A DNA stretch of 27,092 bases, taken from assembly GCA_003559755.1 (NCBI GenBank), contig PWKM01000334.1, positions 1-27,092 of the forward strand, given 5' to 3'. A program made the translations under genes and the position numbers. This stretch comes from Planctomycetota bacterium (GTDB lineage Bacteria > Planctomycetota > PUPC01). Positions 14,874-23,298 of this stretch are shown in pieces. The notes beneath the pieces are model-generated. The model did no database searches. It was given only the letters and a program-made list of their open reading frames with translations, and was not told the origin of the DNA. How positions within the stretch are numbered: position 1 is the stretch's first letter; each line of letters starts with the position of its first letter.

Positions 14874-17427
14874 TGATTTCCGATCGTGTCTCTTCGGGCA
14901 GGGCATCCGAGTCGGCGATCTTTTGCAGGGCGTCCCTGGCCCCGGGGGCGCCGTTGCGGAGTGCCTTGTACAGTACGCCGATGACGGCCGCCCGCCGCTT
15001 CGCCGCCTGCTCGTCGGGGCCCAGGCGTCGTCGTGCGGCGATGGTCGCCAGGCATCCGGTGACGGCGGCGTCCAGCTCGATCCGATCGCCGCTCCCCCGG
15101 GCCATCCGGGCCAGGAGGTCGTCGGCGACGCGGCCGGCCAGTTCGCCCATCCGGTCCGAGTCCTGGTCCCGGTCGAGCAGCGGGCGGAGCACCCGGATCA
15201 CCGGGAGAACGTCGGCGCTCCCGACCAGGGCCGCGGCGATCTTCTCGCGGGCGGGGCGGTCGGTGCCGGGGTCCACGGCGATGGCGCCCAGCACCTCGGC
15301 CAGCTTGAGGGTGTTGCCCGGCCCCCAGACGAGCCGCCAGCTCGACGCCTCCCGCCACTTCTTGATCAGGGCATCGATCAGTCGGGCGCGCAGGGCGACC
15401 GATTCGCTGTGCGTACACACGTTGCGGATGCCGTCGAGCAGGATCGGGATCATGTCGGTGTAGGCGGCCGCCTCGTTCCCGGCGATGAAAATCGTCTTCT
15501 CGCCGCCGGTGAACCGCTTCGACTGCATCTCGGGCAGATCGACCTCGAGCAGCCGCAGCAGCGCCTCGGCCACGTCGACGCGAGTCGCCAGCTCGACATC
15601 CCGGCTCGAAGCCAGCAGGCCCAGCCCCTCGAGCAGGCCGAACGAATAGGGCTCCTTGCCCACGCGGACCTGCAGCCCGCGCGCCACCCGCCGCACCGTG
15701 TCGGCGGGCATCGCTTGGCTGGTACACATCCGCCCGATGCTCGCCGCCAGCACGTCCTTGTCCGGGAAATCGCCGTCGAGCAGCCGGATACAGCGCTCGA
15801 TGATGCGGACGGCGAGGTCCGCCTGTTCCTGGTCGGCGGCGGGCAGTTGGGCGATCAACTCGCCCAGCATGCGGGCCGCCGTGTTCCGCTCGCGGTCCCG
15901 GACCCCCTCGGTCGCCACCTCGAGCATCGGCCCGATGGCGGCCGGACCCAGCTTCCCGATCATATCCTCGATCACGCTCACACTGCGCGGCCCGCCGAAC
16001 TCGTGTACGTGCTGGATCAGTTCGGCCGCGATCTCCGACTTGAGCGGCTCGGGCAATCGTCGGTCGGACAGCGTTTCGCAGTCGAGCAGAGCCGCCTGGG
16101 TCGTCCGGGTCCCCGTCTTCAGAAGGTCGAGAAACGCGCGGGCGATCCGCTCGCGGGTGTCGTCCGGGCAGTCCGCCCGCCCGGCGATCTGGTCGAGGAT
16201 GCGGGCGAGGAAAATCCGCTGCTGCCTGCGGGCTTCGGTGAGGGTGTCGAGCAGCACGTCGGCGACGGTGTGGCCCCACCGGATGAGGCAGTTGGCGATG
16301 GCGATGCAGTCGGTCTCGGGCTCCGAGGCGGCCAGGATTTCCGCCGTCATCCGCCGGGCGAGGTGCGGCCTGTTCGGCACGGGCACGGAGAGGGTGCCGA
16401 ACGCGCCGAGCAGGACGCGGCGGGCCTCGGCCTCGGGCACCCGGTCGATCTCGGCCTCGAGCGCCGCGCTCGTCGCATCGGGGGCCTCCTGCCCCAGCCG
16501 GGCCAGGACCCGCCGGACCGGTCGGGCCAGCACCACCGGCCGGTCGGTCAACTGTTCGCCGAGCAGCGAGACGGCGCCCGCCAGTTGGTCGGGGTTCTCG
16601 GCGAGCACCGGGGCGGCGGGGCCGACCGACTCGACGAGCGCCCGCCGGACGTCGTCCGAGACCTCCCCGGTCAGCGTCCCCGCGATCAGGGTGAGCAGCA
16701 CGCTGACCTCGCCGGGCCGCGAATCGGCGGCGAGCCGGCCCAGGCGCTCGGCCGCCCCCTCCTGCTGGCGTTCGCTCCCGGTCACGAGCAGCCGCGCCTC
16801 GCGGGCGATGTCGGGGTTGAGGCCGAGCGGGACCAGCGCCTTGATCGCCTCGAGCCGGACCTCCGGATCGCGGTCGGTCAGCGCCCCGAGCAGGACCGCG
16901 CCCTTCTCGCCGACGGTCCCCGGGGCCAGGACCATCCTCCGGATCGCGGTGATCCGCTCCTGCGAATCGGCACTGGTCAACACCGACAGCTTGAGCCGCT
17001 TCACGTCCTCCGAGGTGAACAGGTCCTCGAGCTCGGCGGCCCGGGCGGGCGTCGAGACCGACTGGGGGGTCAGGGCGGGCAGCTCGCTCTCATCGAGCAG
17101 GGGGGCCTCGTCGGGCGAACTCTGCCGGAGCCCGACCGTGCGCCAGGTCCGCTTGGGCGTCACGACCAGCCGCCGGGCACGACCGGCGAGGCCGAGGGAG
17201 TCCCGGATGGCCTGCAGGCGCTCGGTGGTGAGCGAGCCGGCTTCGGAATGGACCCGCGGATCGGCCAGCAGCCGCGCGATCCCCTCGTCGAACGCGGTCG
17301 CCCGGAGCACCTCCTCCGTCACGTCCACCTTCGCCTCGTTCAGCCGCTCGACGTGGCGAGCGACCGACTCGGGCACGCCGTAACGTTCAACCAGTGTCGC
17401 TGCACTCAGCCGGATACCCTTCGGCAC
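14851..17427 (-). CDS. Large HEAT-like alpha-helical repeat protein, function unknown
   Basis: The 858-residue protein has no signal peptide or membrane segment and is probably cytoplasmic. From about residue 140 it is built of paired helices typical of HEAT/ARM-type repeats (for example LLGALTDRDPEVRLEAIKAL and similar units), which suggests a scaffold that binds proteins. The first 120 residues form a separate helical region ending in a basic stretch (RARRLVVTPKRTWRTV). Start: GTG at 17427 with a strong ribosome-binding site GGAGGG 5 nt upstream; no ATG gives a better start. A likely promoter lies 85-113 bp upstream. It overlaps the YkgJ-type gene by 23 bp. I recognise no catalytic motif and cannot assign a specific role. 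Confidence 0.85.
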   Translation of the reverse strand: MPKGIRLSAATLVERYGVPESVARHVERLNEAKVDVTEEVLRATAFDEGIARLLADPRVHSEAGSLTTERLQAIRDSLGLAGRARRLVVTPKRTWRTVGLRQSSPDEAPLLDESELPALTPQSVSTPARAAELEDLFTSEDVKRLKLSVLTSADSQERITAIRRMVLAPGTVGEKGAVLLGALTDRDPEVRLEAIKALVPLGLNPDIAREARLLVTGSERQQEGAAERLGRLAADSRPGEVSVLLTLIAGTLTGEVSDDVRRALVESVGPAAPVLAENPDQLAGAVSLLGEQLTDRPVVLARPVRRVLARLGQEAPDATSAALEAEIDRVPEAEARRVLLGAFGTLSVPVPNRPHLARRMTAEILAASEPETDCIAIANCLIRWGHTVADVLLDTLTEARRQQRIFLARILDQIAGRADCPDDTRERIARAFLDLLKTGTRTTQAALLDCETLSDRRLPEPLKSEIAAELIQHVHEFGGPRSVSVIEDMIGKLGPAAIGPMLEVATEGVRDRERNTAARMLGELIAQLPAADQEQADLAVRIIERCIRLLDGDFPDKDVLAASIGRMCTSQAMPADTVRRVARGLQVRVGKEPYSFGLLEGLGLLASSRDVELATRVDVAEALLRLLEVDLPEMQSKRFTGGEKTIFIAGNEAAAYTDMIPILLDGIRNVCTHSESVALRARLIDALIKKWREASSWRLVWGPGNTLKLAEVLGAIAVDPGTDRPAREKIAAALVGSADVLPVIRVLRPLLDRDQDSDRMGELAGRVADDLLARMARGSGDRIELDAAVTGCLATIAARRRLGPDEQAAKRRAAVIGVLYKALRNGAPGARDALQKIADSDALPEETRSEINARLARS

Positions 17428-17511
17428 GCCGTCCCTCCAGAATGCGAATGGTCTGAAAACTCAAGCGGAGCACGGTCCGCTGTGACCAGAACGAACGCCT
17501 GTCGCCGATTC

Positions 17512-17540
17512 ATCATATCCCCCGCCGCCGGGCTGCTCAA
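17512..17540 (-). promoter_or_regulatory. Likely internal promoter for the HEAT-like/YkgJ gene pair
   Basis: On the minus strand TTGAGC (17535-17540) and TATGAT (17512-17517) are separated by 17 bp. They sit in the 144-bp gap after the rhomboid gene. Transcription would start near 17505 with a leader of about 78 nt before the GTG at 17427. The last two genes of the leftward row can thus be expressed apart from the upstream ones. Confidence 0.45.
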
Positions 17541-17571
17541 CCGTGTTCCCCGTCGGCGGGTCCGGGCGCGG

Positions 17572-18273
17572 TCAACGGCGGGCCGAGTTTCCGCGGGGCA
17601 GCAAGAGCAGCAGCAGGAGCATGCCCGCCAGGAACCCGCCGACGTGAGCCCAGAAGGCGACGCCGACAAACGCATCGGGCTGGCCCAGTGCGGCAATCCC
17701 GTACTGAAGCTGGATCAGGAACCAGAAGCCGAGAACAATCACGGCCGGGATGCGAATGAAGGTGATGATGAAGAAGATGGGGACCAGGGTGAGGATGCTG
17801 GCCTTCGGATAGAGCAGCAGGTACGCCCCCATCACCCCGGCGACCGCCCCGGACGCCCCGACCGTCGGGATGGGCGAGTGCCGGTGGATGGCGAACTGAA
17901 GCCCGCCCGCGGCCAGGCCGGAGAGGATGTAGAACGCCAGGAACGGGAGGTGGCCCAGCCGGTCCTCGATGTTGTCGCCGAACAGCCACAGCCACCACAT
18001 ATTCCCGATGATGTGCAGCCAGCCGCCGTGGATGAACATCGAGGTGAAAAAGGTGGCGAAGGCGGGGACCGGCCCCTCGGGCAGGCCCGTCTGTCCGGCC
18101 CACTCGGGGTCGGTCAGCCGCCGGGGGATCATGCCCCACGTTCGGAAGAACCCCTCGAGCTGGTCGGCCGGGAGCGATATCTCGTAGAAGAAGACGGCGA
18201 CGTTGGCCGCGATGAGCAGGAGCACGACGATGGGCGTCCGGCGGCTGGGGATGTTGTCGCGTATCGGGATCAT
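17572..18273 (-). CDS. Rhomboid family intramembrane serine protease (second)
   Basis: The 233-residue protein has the rhomboid core and visible catalytic residues Ser141 (VGASGAVAGVMGAY) and His210 (FWAHVGGFLAG). His82, His87 and Asn91 of the TM2 segment FIHGGWLHIIGNM are also present. An extended loop between TM1 and TM2 (about 33-72) carries Trp/Arg residues as in the L1 loop of bacterial rhomboids. Unlike the rhomboid at 3114-3920 it has no charged C-terminal domain and ends just after the last helix (PRGNSARR). The gene starts 19 bp after the kinase gene with GGGGGA before the ATG, so the two are likely cotranscribed. Possible substrates are the single-pass coiled-coil protein at the head of the row or other envelope proteins; this is inference. 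Confidence 0.93.
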   Translation of the reverse strand: MIPIRDNIPSRRTPIVVLLLIAANVAVFFYEISLPADQLEGFFRTWGMIPRRLTDPEWAGQTGLPEGPVPAFATFFTSMFIHGGWLHIIGNMWWLWLFGDNIEDRLGHLPFLAFYILSGLAAGGLQFAIHRHSPIPTVGASGAVAGVMGAYLLLYPKASILTLVPIFFIITFIRIPAVIVLGFWFLIQLQYGIAALGQPDAFVGVAFWAHVGGFLAGMLLLLLLLPRGNSARR

Positions 18274-18292
18274 CGGTCCGTCCCCCGCTCAC

Positions 18293-19204
18293 TCATCTCG
18301 CTTTGGACTGTGCGCTGACGGCGCCGAGGCGGTCCAGCCGCCGGATGACTTCCGACAGCGAGAGCCGGGCGCTTCGGGACGGGGCGCAGGACCGCAGGAC
18401 GATGTCCTCCAGTGCGGGCGGGCACTCGGGGTTGTACTCGCGGACCGACGTCTCGAAGTTCTGGATTTGGGTGTCGAGAGTCACGCTGCCCCCGGTCAGA
18501 TTCGGGCGGACCGTCCGGCCGGTCAACACCTTGAACATGGTCGCGCCCAGCCCGAACACGTCGGCCCGCTCGTCCACCCCCGCCCCCACGAGCTGTTCGG
18601 GGGGCATGTAACCGGGGCTGCCAACCACCCGCCGGGTGTGCCCCTCGCGGTGGCAGGCCAGGCCGAGGTCGAGCAGTTGGACGTGGCCCGGTCCGGTCAC
18701 GATGATGTGGTGCGGCTTCATGTCGGCGTGGATGACGTTGTGCTGATGCATAAACCGGAGGATGTCGGCCGCCTGGCGGTAGATGGTGATGAGCTGCTGG
18801 ATGGAGTAGCCGCCGCCGTTGCGCAAGCTGTTGCCCTCGACGAAATCCATCACCAGGTGCATCCCTCGCGGCCGCAGTGTGATGCTGCGGTTCACGTGCA
18901 GCTTGTGCATCCGGGGGATGCCCACGTGGCCTCCGGCAAGGTTGGTCAGGCGGTGCCCGATCTTCCACTCGTTCTTTACCTGCTGGAGGTAGAGGCGGAG
19001 GAGCTTGTCCGGGCTGCCGTTATACTCCGGGGCGGGGGCGGCCTCCCCGATGTGGCGCACGATCCCGGGGGTCACGCTCTTGATCGCCACCGTCTCGCCG
19101 GTCTTGTCGTAGCGGGCGCGGAATACGATGCTCCCGGCCCCGTTGCCCGCCTGGCCGAGCACGGTGATCCCTCTCAGTTTCGGCTGCAGGTCTTCGACTT
19201 TTAT
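18293..19204 (-). CDS. Hanks-type Ser/Thr protein kinase, soluble, with non-standard start region
   Basis: A kinase domain fills the whole 303-codon frame. It has a glycine loop GQAGNGAGSIVF (17-28), Lys42 in VAIK, an alpha-C Glu in KNEWKI, the catalytic loop HADMKPHH (159-166, Asp161), the metal motif DLG (Asp179), and SPGYMPPEQ in the activation segment. The Asn that normally follows KPE is His166, and DFG is DLG, so metal binding may differ. No membrane segment follows, so it is cytoplasmic. Start: coding begins where the upstream TPR gene ends, but no ATG is there. AUA at 19204 overlaps the TAA stop (ATAA) and lies 7 nt after GGAGG. A GTG at 19162 with GAGGG 6 nt upstream is the standard alternative, but it would remove most of strand beta-1. 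GTGs farther up (19327, 19357) would add Arg-rich shadow sequence. Confidence 0.85.
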   Translation of the reverse strand: MKVEDLQPKLRGITVLGQAGNGAGSIVFRARYDKTGETVAIKSVTPGIVRHIGEAAPAPEYNGSPDKLLRLYLQQVKNEWKIGHRLTNLAGGHVGIPRMHKLHVNRSITLRPRGMHLVMDFVEGNSLRNGGGYSIQQLITIYRQAADILRFMHQHNVIHADMKPHHIIVTGPGHVQLLDLGLACHREGHTRRVVGSPGYMPPEQLVGAGVDERADVFGLGATMFKVLTGRTVRPNLTGGSVTLDTQIQNFETSVREYNPECPPALEDIVLRSCAPSRSARLSLSEVIRRLDRLGAVSAQSKAR

Positions 19205-22200
19205 TCCAGTGCCTCCAGTGCCGCCGCGGCCTTGGGGCCATATTCGGTAGCCGCGTAGTCCTCGTTCTCTGTCACTTGCCGATAATACCGCGCCGCTCGC
19301 TCCGCGTCGTCGATCTTCTCGGCGCACTGGCCGGCCATATACAGGGCGGCGGCGCACCACTCGTCGTACCCGAAGTGGATATCGACGAGTTGGAACTGCC
19401 GGATGGCCTCGCGGTAATTCTCCTGACTCATCCTGCACAGGCCGATCCGGTACTGGGCCTTCGCCGCGGTAACCGTCCGCGCCCCGCTGTCGAGGACCGC
19501 CTGGAACGCCTCGATCGCGTCCCGGTAGGCGCCCAGCTCCTGCGAGCAGACGCCCTCTCCGTAGCGCATCTCGTTGACCAGGTCGCTGTCGGGGAACCGG
19601 TCGCGGGCGGCCCGGTAGGCGGCGAGCCCCTCGGCCCACTGCCCCTCGGCCCGCCGGGACTCGGCGATGTGGAACATCGCCAGCTCGACGAACTGCTCGC
19701 CGGGCTCGGCCTCGATCGCCTGCTCGAACAGCGGGATCGCCTCGCCCGGCCTGCCCTGCTGCTGCACTGCCCGGGCGTGGCGGTACCTGGCTTCGCCGGC
19801 ATAGACACTGCCGGGCCGCCGCTCATACAGCGCCTGGAAGGCCTGTGCCGCCTCCGCGTGTTGATCGAGCCGCGAGTAGGCCAGCCCCTGCATATAATGA
19901 ATCCTGTCCAGCAGGTCGTCGGGCTCGAGCGCCGCGGCCTCGCGGTACCGGCGTGCCGCCTCCTCGAACGAGTCCCGCTCGAAAAGCAGGTTGCCGAGCT
20001 CGAACAGGGCCGGCGCCTTCAGCTCGGACTCCGGGTGGTCGGCGAGCAGTTGCTCGTAGGCGGCGACGGCCCGGTCGGTGTTCTCCTGCTCGCGATGGCA
20101 CCAGGCGAGGTTGTACAGGGCGCCGTCGGCGAATTCCGAGCGCGGGTTGTCGCGGGCGAACCGCTCGAACCGCCCGGCTGCCTCGGCGTAGTTGCCCGCT
20201 CCGTACAGGGCGGTCCCGATGCGATACGCCGCTTGCTCCGCCAGGTCGTGGTCGGCGTGGTTCTCGAGGAAGGCCTGGTATGCGGCCTGTGCTTCGTCGT
20301 ACGATTCGGCGTCTTCGAGCGACCGGGCGATCCAGAACCGTGCCTCTGCGGCGTGGGGGCTTTCCGGGTGCTGCTCGACGAACGTCCGGAAGGCGGCGGC
20401 GGCGGCGGCCGGGTTGCCGGTCCGCCGGTCGCACCAGGCCAGCCCGTAGCGGGAGATGGCCGTCCACTCGTCGCCAGCGCCCGGGTGCTCCTCGAGCTGG
20501 CGGCGGTACAGTCGGCGGGCCTCCTCGTATTCACCCAGTTGGAACTCCGTCTCGCCGGCATAGACCAGTGCCTGCGGGACCGGTTCGCTCTCGGGGTACC
20601 GCTCGAGGAGCCGGGCAAACTGGGCCCTGGCCGCCTCGTACTCGCCCGCGTTGTATGCCATCAGGGCCCGCCGATAGGCCGCCCGGGGTGCGAACGGCGA
20701 GTCGGCGAACCGTTCCTCACAGGCCTCGAGCCGCTCGACGGCGGCCGCCGTGTCTCCCGCCCGTGCGGCCGACAGCCCGGCCCAGTACAGCGCCTCGGCG
20801 GCGTACGGGCTGTCGGGGAATTCGCGGTTCAACCGGAGGAACTGGTCGCCGGCCTGCTCGTGCTCGTCAAGCTGGCGATAGGCCCAGGCGAGCTTGTACA
20901 GGGCGTCGTCGGCGTGCTCGCCCCTCGGCGCCAGCTCCAGCGCGGCCAGGCAGGCGTCCCGGGCGCCCTCGTAGTCCTCGCGGCGATAGAGATACTCGCC
21001 CTGGAGCCGCCGCACCGCGGCGAGCAGCCCGCTCTCGGGATAGGCCTGGACGAACGACTGGCACGCGGCGACCGCCCGGTCCAGATCGTCCTGCTCGGCA
21101 TAGCAGTAGATCAGGGCGTAGTGCGCCTCTTCGGCCAAAGGGTGCTCGGCGAACCGTTCGGTGACCGTTCGGTAGGCCTCGATCGCGGCTCCGAACTCCT
21201 CGGCGGCGTACAGGGCGTCGCCCAGTCCGAACAGGGCGGCCGGCTGCTGGTCGTCGGGCAGGCCGGCGTCGATGGCCCGGCGGAACATCTGCGCCGACTC
21301 GCCGTGGCGTTCCAGGGCCAGCAGCGCCTGGGCCCGGGCGACGGTCATCTGGGGGGCGAGCTCGTCCTCGGCGAACCGGCGGGCGAACGTTTCGGCGACG
21401 CTGTGGGCCTCCCGGGGGTTGTCGGCGGCCAGCCACGCCCTCGCCGAGTTCAACAGGGCGGCGGGGGCTTCGGGCGACTCGGGGAACCGTTCGGCCACCT
21501 GGGCGAATCCCCGGGCCGCCTGGTCGCGCCGGCCGAGTTCGAACAGGCAGCTCGCGGCGCCCATTCCGGCCGCCGCGCCCAACTCGTCGTGGTGGTCCGC
21601 GATGACCTTCCGGTACGCCTCCAGCGCCTCGGCGTGCCGGTCCAGCCGCAGGTAGCACTCGGCGGTCTGGAGCTGCGCCCGTCCGGCGTTGGGCGATTCG
21701 GGGTGCTCGCCGGCCAGGGTCCCGAACGCTTCGGCCGCCTTTGCGTAGTCGCTCGCCGCGAAGTGTGCCCAGCCGAGTTGGTACCGGGCGTCGGGCACGT
21801 ATTCGTCGTTATCGGGATAGTCTTCGATCAGCTGTTGCGCCGCCTCGGCCGCTTCGTCGTACCGCTCGAGGGCGTACAGGGCCTCTCCCCGGTGGTAGAG
21901 TGCGGCCGGTGCCAGCAGGTGTCGCGGGGCCTGCTCGACCAGTCGGCCGAACACCGCGGCGGCCTGGTCGTACTGCTCGAGCTCCCACCGGGCGCGGCCG
22001 AGCAGGTACAGGCCGTCCACTCGCAGTCGCTCCTCCGGCTCGGTGCGGCCCAGCGCGTCGAGTGCGGTCGCCGCCTCGGCGTATTTCTCGAGCCGGTGAT
22101 AGCTCTGGCCGAGTTGGAACCAGGCCCGGGGCACGTCGGGGTGGTTGGGGAACCGTGCGATGAACGCGGCGTATTCGTCGGCGGCGAACTCATACTCGCC

Positions 22201-22917
22201 CCGGGTGAAGAAGCCGTCGCCGCTGCCGACCATCCGGCGGGCGCGCTCGGCCTCCGGCTCGCCCTCGAGCTCGCCGACGGGGCCGATCCGCTCGATCAGC
22301 GCGGCCAGCTCCGAGGCGGGGATGGCCAGGTTCAGTTCCGCCCCGCCCTCCGCCGTGGGCAGGGCGACGCCCACCACCGCTCCGGCCTCGTTCAGCACCG
22401 GGCCGCCGCTGCCCGCGTCCGAGAGCGTCGCGGTCACTTCCAGGAGCGTCCGGCCGGCGAGCGTCCGCGAGCGGGCGATCCGCCCGGCGGAGAACGTGCC
22501 CTCGCGCCCGTCGGCGCTGCCCACGATCACCACGGCGTCGCCGGCGTCCGGCGGTTCGGCGAGGGTCAGCGGTTGCGCCTCCGCCCCGTTCAATTTGAGC
22601 AGGACCAGGTCGTTCTCGCGGTCGGCCGCCACCTGGCCGGCGACCTCGTATTCTTCGTCCCGGCCTATGATGTGGGCGCGACCGGCGGCCGCGCCGCGAA
22701 CGGCGTGCAGGTTGGCGGCGATGACGTCGGGCCGAACGAAAAACCCGGTGGCCCGGTAGAGGGGCTCGCCCTCGGCATCCCGCATCACGAGGCCGACCGT
22801 CGATGGGAACGCATTGCCTGCCAGGTCGGCGGGCTCGGCCCCGACGGCCGCGGCGGGTGCGAGCAGTGCCAGGACGCAGGCGATCCAAATCGAGTTGCTA
22901 ACAGGGTGTCGGGCCAT
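19201..22917 (-). CDS. Exported trypsin-like protease domain fused to a long TPR array
   Basis: The 1238-residue protein has a signal peptide (hydrophobic 10-25, likely cleavage after Ala27 in AVGA). A trypsin-like (HtrA-type) domain follows at about 36-215 with an intact triad: His71 (AANLHAV), Asp103 (ENDLVLLKL) and Ser170 (DAGSGGPVLN). From about residue 228 to the end there are roughly 27 tetratricopeptide repeats of 34-38 residues, of the YbgF/BamD-like kind (ALYNLAWCHREQE and similar). It should act in the periplasm, the TPRs binding partners and the protease domain cutting or sensing. There is no PDZ domain. A perfect AAGGAGGT (22924-22931) lies 6 nt before the ATG. It begins 27 bp after the cupin gene, and its stop overlaps the presumed kinase start. 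Because of the signal peptide it should be a separate protein from the kinase. Confidence 0.92.
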   Translation of the reverse strand: MARHPVSNSIWIACVLALLAPAAAVGAEPADLAGNAFPSTVGLVMRDAEGEPLYRATGFFVRPDVIAANLHAVRGAAAGRAHIIGRDEEYEVAGQVAADRENDLVLLKLNGAEAQPLTLAEPPDAGDAVVIVGSADGREGTFSAGRIARSRTLAGRTLLEVTATLSDAGSGGPVLNEAGAVVGVALPTAEGGAELNLAIPASELAALIERIGPVGELEGEPEAERARRMVGSGDGFFTRGEYEFAADEYAAFIARFPNHPDVPRAWFQLGQSYHRLEKYAEAATALDALGRTEPEERLRVDGLYLLGRARWELEQYDQAAAVFGRLVEQAPRHLLAPAALYHRGEALYALERYDEAAEAAQQLIEDYPDNDEYVPDARYQLGWAHFAASDYAKAAEAFGTLAGEHPESPNAGRAQLQTAECYLRLDRHAEALEAYRKVIADHHDELGAAAGMGAASCLFELGRRDQAARGFAQVAERFPESPEAPAALLNSARAWLAADNPREAHSVAETFARRFAEDELAPQMTVARAQALLALERHGESAQMFRRAIDAGLPDDQQPAALFGLGDALYAAEEFGAAIEAYRTVTERFAEHPLAEEAHYALIYCYAEQDDLDRAVAACQSFVQAYPESGLLAAVRRLQGEYLYRREDYEGARDACLAALELAPRGEHADDALYKLAWAYRQLDEHEQAGDQFLRLNREFPDSPYAAEALYWAGLSAARAGDTAAAVERLEACEERFADSPFAPRAAYRRALMAYNAGEYEAARAQFARLLERYPESEPVPQALVYAGETEFQLGEYEEARRLYRRQLEEHPGAGDEWTAISRYGLAWCDRRTGNPAAAAAAFRTFVEQHPESPHAAEARFWIARSLEDAESYDEAQAAYQAFLENHADHDLAEQAAYRIGTALYGAGNYAEAAGRFERFARDNPRSEFADGALYNLAWCHREQENTDRAVAAYEQLLADHPESELKAPALFELGNLLFERDSFEEAARRYREAAALEPDDLLDRIHYMQGLAYSRLDQHAEAAQAFQALYERRPGSVYAGEARYRHARAVQQQGRPGEAIPLFEQAIEAEPGEQFVELAMFHIAESRRAEGQWAEGLAAYRAARDRFPDSDLVNEMRYGEGVCSQELGAYRDAIEAFQAVLDSGARTVTAAKAQYRIGLCRMSQENYREAIRQFQLVDIHFGYDEWCAAALYMAGQCAEKIDDAERAARYYRQVTENEDYAATEYGPKAAAALEALE
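19205..19222 (-). repeat. 9-bp tandem duplication that creates a Shine-Dalgarno before the kinase
   Basis: On the minus strand GGCACTGGA occurs twice in direct succession. It encodes the ALE-ALE end of the TPR protein. The junction of the two copies makes GGAGG, 7 nt before the AUA at 19204. One copy alone would not contain this motif. Confidence 0.75.
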
Positions 22918-22944
22918 TGTTCGACCTCCTTCGACCGGGAGACC

Positions 22945-23292
22945 TCACTTCGTTGTCGTGTCAATCGGGATGAGGCAGAGCATCGTCACCGGTTCGGGGC
23001 TGGTGTTTCGGAAGTTGTGTTCTTCGCCGCCGGGCATCCAGATGGCGTCGCCCGGCCCGAACTCTGTCTCCCCCTCTTCGCTTGTGACCACGCCCCGGCC
23101 GGAGAGGATGAACACCTCGTGCTCCCAGCGGTGGCTGTGCAGGGGGGTGTTCCCGCCCGGTGCGATCTCGAAATGCCGCATGGCGAAGTTCGTGGCACCG
23201 GTCTTCTCGTCGATCAGCCACCTGATTTTGACGCCGTTGGCCGGTTCCGGGACCTCCGCCGCCTCCACGTCTGTTACCGACAGTTTTTTCAT
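22945..23292 (-). CDS. Small single-domain cupin protein
   Basis: The 115-residue protein is one cupin barrel. Motif 1 is visible as Gly47, His52, His54, Glu59 and Gly65 (LHSHRWEHEVFILSG). Motif 2 has Pro87, His92 and Asn96 (MPGGEEHNFRN). The metal ligands His52, His54, Glu59 and His92 are all present, so a bound Fe, Mn or Zn is likely. Such small cupins serve as dioxygenases, isomerases or ligand sensors, and the sequence does not decide between these. No signal peptide is seen, so it is cytoplasmic. It starts 6 bp after the coiled-coil gene stop, with GAGAAG immediately upstream, and 27 bp before the trypsin-TPR gene, so it is cotranscribed with both. Confidence 0.9.
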   Translation of the reverse strand: MKKLSVTDVEAAEVPEPANGVKIRWLIDEKTGATNFAMRHFEIAPGGNTPLHSHRWEHEVFILSGRGVVTSEEGETEFGPGDAIWMPGGEEHNFRNTSPEPVTMLCLIPIDTTTK

Positions 23293-23298
23293 GTCTTC

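Noticed and set aside
14923..18318. A 1131-codon open frame on the plus strand opposite the HEAT-like and second rhomboid genes
   Set aside because: Its composition is typical of an antisense frame (Gly/Arg/Gln/Asp rich, no fold), and the opposite strand encodes a recognisable rhomboid and a regular helical repeat protein.
19201..19222. A programmed -1 frameshift fusing the TPR protein to the kinase
   Set aside because: No slippery heptamer is visible before the TAA, and a fusion would carry a signal peptide and export the kinase away from ATP. A separate start by reinitiation is more likely.
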